Notes under the pieces: generated by a model | Database searches by the model: none | What the model was told of the DNA's origin: nothing | The model's input: only the letters and a program-made list of their open reading frames with translations | Position numbers and translations under genes: made by a program | DNA from: Mesorhizobium plurifarium | GTDB lineage: Bacteria > Pseudomonadota > Alphaproteobacteria > Rhizobiales > Rhizobiaceae | NCBI GenBank assembly: GCA_000824785.1 | Contig: CCNB01000003.1 | Coordinates: 1 to 64,000, forward strand | Direction: 5' to 3' | DNA: 64,000 bases | Part shown: positions 59,128-64,000 of the stretch, one piece after another | Numbering within the stretch: the stretch's first letter is position 1 | Layout of the letters: every line of letters starts with the position of its first letter

Positions 59128-59688
59128 ATGATCCCGATGCGAACAGTCACGATTCTCCTGGCGGCGATGCTGGCCGTGTGCGCCGCCGGGCCTGGCCATG
59201 CGCAGACGCAGACCCAGGCGCCGGCGCCGGGCAAGAAGAAGGCGGCGCCGACAACACCGGAGCCCGCCGCGCCCGCCTGGCCGGCAAACGCCGCGCAGGC
59301 GATCTACCTCGCCCGCAGCACCATGATGGCTCTCCAGCAGGCGGTGGAAACAGGCAATTTCACCGTGCTGAGGGACATGGGCTCGCCAGGCTTTCGCGCC
59401 CAGAACACCGCCGCCGACCTCGCGATCAGGTTCCAGGCGCTGCGTCAGTCCGGCGCCGACCTGACGGCGGTTGCCGTGGTCGCCCCGCAGCTCTCCACGC
59501 CGCCTTTTCTCGATCCCCAGAAGCAGCTGCACCTTGTCGGCCTGTTTCCCACGCAACCGCTGGAGATCGATTTCGACCTGTCCTTCGAAAACGTCGACAA
59601 CCGCTGGCGGATCTCAGCGATCGGCGTGACGACAGCCCCGGCGCCGAAAGGGCAGGAGGGTAGCGAGAAGGGGAAGGCGGCGAAGTAG
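59128..59688 (+). CDS. Secreted protein, likely partner of the adhesin
   Basis: 186 residues. Signal peptide (TVTILLAAMLAVCAAGPGHA) followed by an Ala/Pro/Lys-rich linker. The folded part reads AQAIYLARSTMMALQQAVET, NFTVLRDMGSPGFRAQ and EIDFDLSFENVDNRWRISAI, an alpha+beta pattern resembling NTF2-like or DUF4019-type proteins. It starts 19 bases after the autotransporter stop codon and is probably co-transcribed. Function unknown; periplasmic help with adhesin assembly is a guess. Confidence 0.75.
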   Translation: MIPMRTVTILLAAMLAVCAAGPGHAQTQTQAPAPGKKKAAPTTPEPAAPAWPANAAQAIYLARSTMMALQQAVETGNFTVLRDMGSPGFRAQNTAADLAIRFQALRQSGADLTAVAVVAPQLSTPPFLDPQKQLHLVGLFPTQPLEIDFDLSFENVDNRWRISAIGVTTAPAPKGQEGSEKGKAAK

Positions 59689-59740
59689 AGCGCAGCGAGG
59701 GCGGTGGTGATAAGGGGGAGGATGCCAGCGTTATGCCCGA

Positions 59741-60058
59741 CTGCGCGAGCGGATCGGGTAGCGTCTTCGGTGCGCCTGGGCAACTGGCGCGACGAGCCGG
59801 CCGGCCCGCACGCTGAGGCCGCGTACCAGGTCTCCTTCGCCACCAAAATCTTCGCCACGCTGGTTCCCTGGCTGATTCTGAACCACGGGGGGCCTGAGCA
59901 TCCTCATCCACCCCAACACCACCAATCCCAAGCGCGACCATCTGATCGACCCGATCTGGATCGGGAACGCGCTGGCGGTGAAGGGCGATGTGCTGGGCGA
60001 GGAAGACGAGGCGGAAGAGGCGCTGGAGGTGAACACGGAGCCGACGTTGAGGGTTTGA
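59741..60058 (+). pseudogene. Broken partial copy of the DOPA-dioxygenase gene
   Basis: Aligned with 56421-56738, most bases match over the full 318 bases. The first third of the gene is missing. Inside, a GAG codon has become TAG, one base is lost before GTGCGCC, and one G is added in a G tract (six instead of five after CCAC), which breaks the frame. The end ACGTTGAGGGTTTGA still gives TLRV-stop in the original frame. It is a decayed duplicate lying at the right edge of the adhesin module. Confidence 0.88.
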
Positions 60059-60325
60059 GGGGTAGTTCGGTCGGTTCGGCCGGGCGACTGCGTGCGGATG
60101 CTTGTCGCCGATGTTCGGCGCGCAGGCGTCGTTTTAGGGAGCCGCCAACTCTAGTCTGCAGAACAACGATCTTGGGCCGCCGGCGGAGCGGTCAGCGGAA
60201 GTCGCTCTGCCGTTGGCCGTCGCCGTGTGCAGCCCGACCGCAGCGGAAATTTTCTGAAAAGATCTGTTTGACCACATGTGCAATTTACCGTGTAACGGGC
60301 GAAAACTCCAAGTAAACGTCACAAG
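60059..60325. other. Spacer at the accessory-region boundary
   Basis: About 270 bases between the broken dioxygenase copy and the KAP gene. Base composition begins to fall here. I see no integrase, tRNA or attachment-site repeat. Confidence 0.35.
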
Positions 60326-61591
60326 ATGCGTTACAGCGACCATCCAATCTCCCACCCAGATGACGATATTCTCGGGCGATCTGATTTCGCACTTGCCCTT
60401 GCTCGGTCAATTGACCAGTTGGCTGTAGCGAAGGACGGGTTCGTGATAGGCCTCATAGGCGCCTGGGGGGCCGGGAAATCGAGTGTCGTCGAACTTACAC
60501 TGAGATACTTGAAGCACGAGGAAATGGTCCGTGCTAGCGGGAATACCCAGCCAAGTATCCAAGACTTAGAGGAAATGTCCAGGAAGTTCACGCGTGTTGA
60601 GCCGGTAACAAATGCCCTTATTGCCGGCAATTTGGACGTTGATCTCTGGGAACGCAATCATCGTGACCGCGAATTCCTCAAAGCCTGCGGCTCGAATGAG
60701 GACGCAGCTCTCGCACTTGAATATTGGCGCCTGAAGCGCAAAGTGGAGAACGACCCACGTAACATAGTGGTCCGCTTCTCGCCATGGCTGTTTCCGGGCA
60801 AAGCAGAACTTGCCAGCGCGCTCATCAGTGATTTGGCGCGTGCTATCGGTGAAAGGCTCGGCAGTGAAGTCCAAGAGGCATTCGCGGCCATACTAAGTCG
60901 GCTGACTCAGGCGGTTCCTTTGGCCGGAGCAGCGACGGATGTGATTACTGGAGGTGCCTTTGGCGGCCTTTTGGCATCCTCACTGGACATTTCTGACAAG
61001 CTGGCTAAACGGCTAACCTCCGGTCCAACACTAGAGAGCGTTCGTGATCGACTTAGGCAGGCGCTCCGAGCGCTCGGGACAAAAAAGGTCGTTGTGGTAG
61101 TCGACGACCTCGACCGGCTGACGCCAGCAGAGGCGGTGGAAATGATCTCGCTTTTGAAAGGGCTCGGTGACCTGCCCAATGTCATCTATCTGCTATGCTA
61201 CGACGAGCTACGGCTTGCCAAGTTAATCAAAACCGACCTTCGGCTCGACGGACACGAATTTCTTCAGAAAATCGTCCAATACCCAGTTCATCTCCCTCCT
61301 CTGGATCCAACGGACATAAGCCGGCTCCTGGATGCGGACCTTCAGGAAATTTTGCCGACCTTGCGATCAGATGACCAACGCCGGTTAGGCTATGCTTGGT
61401 ATCTTGTTTTGCGGCACTATTTGCGTACGCCTCGCGATGTTCGCAGGCTTATCAATGCATATTCGGTTGCCTGCGCCGGCCTAGGAGATCACACCGATCC
61501 AATAGACTTACTGATCCTTGAGACGATACGCATATATGAGCCATCGATCTACAATTGGGTTCGTCAAAATCTCGATCAATTGGTGATGTAA
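60326..61591 (+). CDS. KAP-family P-loop NTPase, N-terminal part
   Basis: 421 residues. Walker A is LIGAWGAGKSSVVEL near residue 45. The KAP hallmarks follow: VRFSPWLFPGKAELASALI and a membrane-insertion-like hydrophobic segment (AATDVITGGAFGGLLASSL), then Walker B VVVVDDLDRLTPAEAVEMIS. KAP NTPases occur in phage-defence and plasmid-exclusion contexts. The frame is stopped by TAA at 61589-61591, after which the same frame continues into 61595-62311 with KAP C-terminal sequence. The full gene therefore appears interrupted. G/C content is lower than in the rest of the window. Confidence 0.8.
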   Translation: MRYSDHPISHPDDDILGRSDFALALARSIDQLAVAKDGFVIGLIGAWGAGKSSVVELTLRYLKHEEMVRASGNTQPSIQDLEEMSRKFTRVEPVTNALIAGNLDVDLWERNHRDREFLKACGSNEDAALALEYWRLKRKVENDPRNIVVRFSPWLFPGKAELASALISDLARAIGERLGSEVQEAFAAILSRLTQAVPLAGAATDVITGGAFGGLLASSLDISDKLAKRLTSGPTLESVRDRLRQALRALGTKKVVVVVDDLDRLTPAEAVEMISLLKGLGDLPNVIYLLCYDELRLAKLIKTDLRLDGHEFLQKIVQYPVHLPPLDPTDISRLLDADLQEILPTLRSDDQRRLGYAWYLVLRHYLRTPRDVRRLINAYSVACAGLGDHTDPIDLLILETIRIYEPSIYNWVRQNLDQLVM

Positions 61592-61594
61592 GCA

Positions 61595-62311
61595 ATGGTC
61601 GAACTGGAGATGGCAAAGACGCAGCTTCTTGAATTTTTAAAGACTGCAAAGAATGAGGAAGCCGCAAGGTCGGCTATCTCGCTCCTGTTTCCAAAGGTGA
61701 AGAAGCTTCTCGAAGCCGAAATGCTCGAAACCGGAGAGAACGACAACATGGCAAGTGGTCGACGAATAAGAAATGCCGATTTCGCGCGCCTGTATTTCCT
61801 CCTGACACCCAAAACAGTTATCTGGAGCAAGTCTCAAGCTAAAGAGCTAATAGAAGGTGATCCTGAGCTCGCGTTCTCAGTATTCGAATCTCGGATTCAA
61901 ACCGTGTCGGCAGATGAGCGGCCTAAACTTCGAAGGGTGATTCTTGAGCTTCTCGAAGACACGATTCGCAACAATCCAGGCACCCGTCAGCAGTGGCTAC
62001 TGGCGCTCCTGGATAACGCTTCATTGCTTCTCAGCGATGGAGGTTGGAAATCCTACGGCCTATTCGAGTTGTCAAATGAAGATCTAATCAGGATAATGCT
62101 TAAGCAGATCTTGATGTCATTGGGCCAAAGTGACCGAGTCGAACTGCTAAGAAATGCGATCGAGAACGCAAAGGATATCTCCCTGCTTTGTGAGTTGCTA
62201 CGGTCGATAACTGGTGATGTCGAACCTGAAGGGGCGAAATTCAAGCCGGATAGCCTGGGGATGCCACTCAAGAAGTTCGCAACTTGCTTCTTGGCCGGGT
62301 TCGAGGCTTAG
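61595..62311 (+). pseudogene. KAP NTPase, middle/C-terminal part after an in-frame stop
   Basis: 238 codons in exactly the same reading frame as the upstream NTPase, separated only by TAA and one GCA codon. The sequence AKTQLLEFLKTAKNEEAARS and RRIRNADFARLYFLLTPKTV matches what I know of the C-terminal region of longer KAP proteins. It ends in FATCFLAGFEA at an apparent frameshift. It could be translated separately from the ATG at 61595, so it may be a real second gene, but a nonsense mutation is the simpler reading. Confidence 0.65.
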
Positions 62312-62640
62312 CCGCCGATGGTGGACTGTTTAGCCAGATTAGGCCAGGCTATGTTCTCTGGTATTGGTGGGGATGCGGGTACGCGGATGAGGTTCAGGCT
62401 TATACTAAGCGGTTGATGGCGACGAACGAGGGCATCCGTCTACTTCTTGAAATTCCGATCAGCTACATTCGATCTACGGAGGGGAACTACGAGAGCGTAA
62501 ATCGGACTAACTGGGAAAGAATCATTGATCTGAAGCTGCTTGAGGAGCGCGCTCAATTAGTGGCTACATCGGATGACGAAGTGGGCGCACGCGTTGCCGA
62601 GCGTTTCTTGGAAGCCTTGAAACGTGATGAACACATATGA
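62284..62640 (+). pseudogene. KAP NTPase, distal C-terminal fragment after a frameshift
   Basis: About 118 codons in the -1 frame relative to the previous fragment. The text continues naturally (LLLGRVRGLAADGGLFSQIR, YVLWYWWGCGYADEVQAYTK). The loss of one base between about 62275 and 62283 would restore a single frame with the preceding fragment. It has no good start codon of its own (TTG only), supporting the frameshift. Confidence 0.65.
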
Positions 62641-62690
62641 AGCGAGACACGGTTCGGTGACCAAGCGCGATTGGCAATGATGCCGAGCCG

Positions 62691-64000
62691 TTAGACCATT
62701 TCTGCTTGACGAACCGGGATGGGCTCCAGAAATTGCTTCAATTCCTCGCGCTGCTCAACGAGGAACGGCGCGTCCTTAACACGCTCATGCAAGCTCAACA
62801 GGCGTTTTTCCGCCCGCGCGAGGATCGTGCTGTATAGCATCGGAACAATCTTGACATTGTCACCTTGCGTCGTCGGCTCGGTTTCGCCTGCCTCAACACG
62901 GTCCCCCAGAACAAAGCCGTTGACCTTAGCATAAGGCTTCAAAGCGCCCCGAGCCCGCAATTCCTTGACATATCGCCAGACTTGTTCCTTCTCGGCGCTA
63001 CCTAGAGCCAGGCCGGTGGTCTTCAAGTCAACAATAACGACATGGTCGATGCCATCTTGTTCGAAATCTTCGTCAAAGGCAGGTCGTCCATAGAAAGCGA
63101 CACTGCCATCCGGTAGTGCCACAAAGTCCGGTCGATTCCTACTTCCCTTGCCTTTTCGGTCTTTGAACAGTGTCTGAATCACCTTTGTCATTCCGACATT
63201 TGACGTGTATTCGATGCTCTCGAACTGAGGGCCGAACATCCACAGACCACGCTCAAAAAGGGGCTGAAGTTCATGTACCTCATCGATGCCGACTTTCTTA
63301 GTCTTCATCCGAAGCTCATTGATCAGCTTTAGGCGTGTTTGGATTTCGTCAAGTACGACCTTTGCCATGCCTATTGTCCACTGGCTGAGTATCTCATGGA
63401 GTTTGTCGTAGTCCGTCGGCTCGCAATTGTGCAGCAATTCCAACAAGCCATATTGGGTCTGCGACTGTTCAAGCTTGGTCAATATGCCAGTGAGCTGGGA
63501 TACCTCAGCCTCCCCGAAGTTCGGGCATTTCTCGACGATCTCGTCGACGAAACTAGAGACGCGCTCCTTGCTCACTGGCGAAAGCCGATTGATCGAATTA
63601 CCGTGCTTTTCGATCACGACGCTTTTCGTTCTCTCTCGCTCAGCTTGTCCGATGGCGTGAATGATCTGCCGGATACGATCTTGGACAACCGCGCGAGTAA
63701 TCTGCCACGCGTCGTTATCGTCCTTGAAACCACTCCAGTCCTCTAAAATCGCATCTTTCTCATTTAGGAAGTCCGCTTTGACGATGAACGTGAACCGCTT
63801 CGCTTCCGAGGTTCGTCCATCGAGCACCCGCTCATAATCGCTACCGCTCCATTTGCAACTGCCGACTGCTCGGCTTTGGACCCACCAAGCGATGCCATGT
63901 TGCCTCGTGCTCTTGTCTGATTTCTTGGAATCGATGTGGAGGATTTCGACAGTGCCAAGTCCTTCGACCTCCACTTTGCTCTCAGAGATCAGATCAGTAA
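62691..64000 (-). CDS. C-terminal part of a large ATPase/nuclease protein (partial gene)
   Basis: At least 436 codons, open to the window edge; the start lies beyond 64000. GTG at 63972-63974 is internal, because the frame continues upstream without a stop. The N-terminal visible part (HGIAWWVQSRAVGSCKWSGS, then RTSEAKRFTFIVKADFL) resembles the transducer region of GHKL/Hsp90-like ATPases. The C terminus has ELQPLFERGLWMFGPQFESI and a PD-(D/E)XK-like core (RNRPDFVALPDGSVAF, then HVVIVDLKTTG). Such fusions occur in defence islands. Convergent with the KAP gene. Identification is from motifs only. Confidence 0.65.
   Translation of the reverse strand, partial: TDLISESKVEVEGLGTVEILHIDSKKSDKSTRQHGIAWWVQSRAVGSCKWSGSDYERVLDGRTSEAKRFTFIVKADFLNEKDAILEDWSGFKDDNDAWQITRAVVQDRIRQIIHAIGQAERERTKSVVIEKHGNSINRLSPVSKERVSSFVDEIVEKCPNFGEAEVSQLTGILTKLEQSQTQYGLLELLHNCEPTDYDKLHEILSQWTIGMAKVVLDEIQTRLKLINELRMKTKKVGIDEVHELQPLFERGLWMFGPQFESIEYTSNVGMTKVIQTLFKDRKGKGSRNRPDFVALPDGSVAFYGRPAFDEDFEQDGIDHVVIVDLKTTGLALGSAEKEQVWRYVKELRARGALKPYAKVNGFVLGDRVEAGETEPTTQGDNVKIVPMLYSTILARAEKRLLSLHERVKDAPFLVEQREELKQFLEPIPVRQAEMV

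Noticed and set aside
56423..60058. Insertion sequence bounded by the dioxygenase repeats
   Set aside because: The repeated unit is gene-derived, in direct orientation, and no transposase lies between the copies.

Overview
The window reads as a chromosomal segment of a high-GC alphaproteobacterium of the order Hyphomicrobiales, most likely Mesorhizobium or a close relative. This is inferred from gene content (a DmeR/DmeF-like metal pair, an ArsR-AqpS-ArsC arsenic operon, riboswitch-controlled CbtB/CbtA, tandem DUF982 genes, many GcvA-like LysR regulators), from EcfG/RpoE2-type promoter candidates, and from a family of palindromic intergenic repeats that abut stop codons. I recognised no rRNA, tRNA, CRISPR array or complete insertion sequence.

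Layout. 0-5.2 kb: a minus-strand surface-polysaccharide operon (acyltransferase, two family 2 glycosyltransferases, ABC exporter) in which every junction is a 4-base ATGA overlap. 5.7-10.6 kb: an RhtA-type exporter, two paralogous secreted Gly/Asn/Ser-rich proteins of unknown function, and a NarL-type two-component system separated from them by a perfect 36-bp inverted repeat. 10.6-16.7 kb: small conserved proteins, palindromic repeats, Ku (double-strand break repair) and a dmeR-dmeF metal-efflux pair. 16.9-21.8 kb: a duplicated DUF1259 protein, a drug/metabolite transporter, a cobalamin-riboswitch operon cbtB-cbtA plus an unknown membrane protein, a degenerate histidine phosphatase and a PilZ protein. 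21.9-25.1 kb: an arsenic operon with a divergent DUF6428 gene sharing an operator. 25.3-38 kb: stress and envelope genes, a leaderless-looking ArsR/SRPBCC pair, an enolase-superfamily enzyme next to a two-domain demethylating dehydrogenase, an L,D-transpeptidase and DUF982 genes. 38-49 kb: two LysR-controlled divergent redox/transport clusters, a sulfotransferase, cupins and a DHFR-like protein. 49-56 kb: a 3-methyladenine glycosylase, an M20 peptidase, a GGDEF-EAL protein and an SbmA/BacA-type ABC transporter flanked by palindromic elements.

56.3-64 kb is accessory DNA. A YadA-like trimeric autotransporter and a small secreted protein lie between an intact DOPA-dioxygenase gene and a decayed partial copy of the same gene. 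After it the base composition drops and a defence-like locus begins: a KAP P-loop NTPase interrupted by an in-frame stop and a frameshift, then, convergent to it, the 3' end of a large gene whose protein ends in a PD-(D/E)XK-like nuclease domain and which runs off the window.

The best candidates for undescribed biology are the paralogous Gly/Asn-rich secreted pair with its shared upstream motif and neighbouring two-component system, the KAP/nuclease locus, and several unusual DNA structures (the 36-bp inverted repeat with internal 9-bp repeats, the 14-bp nested hairpin at 11.5 kb, and operators lying on start codons).
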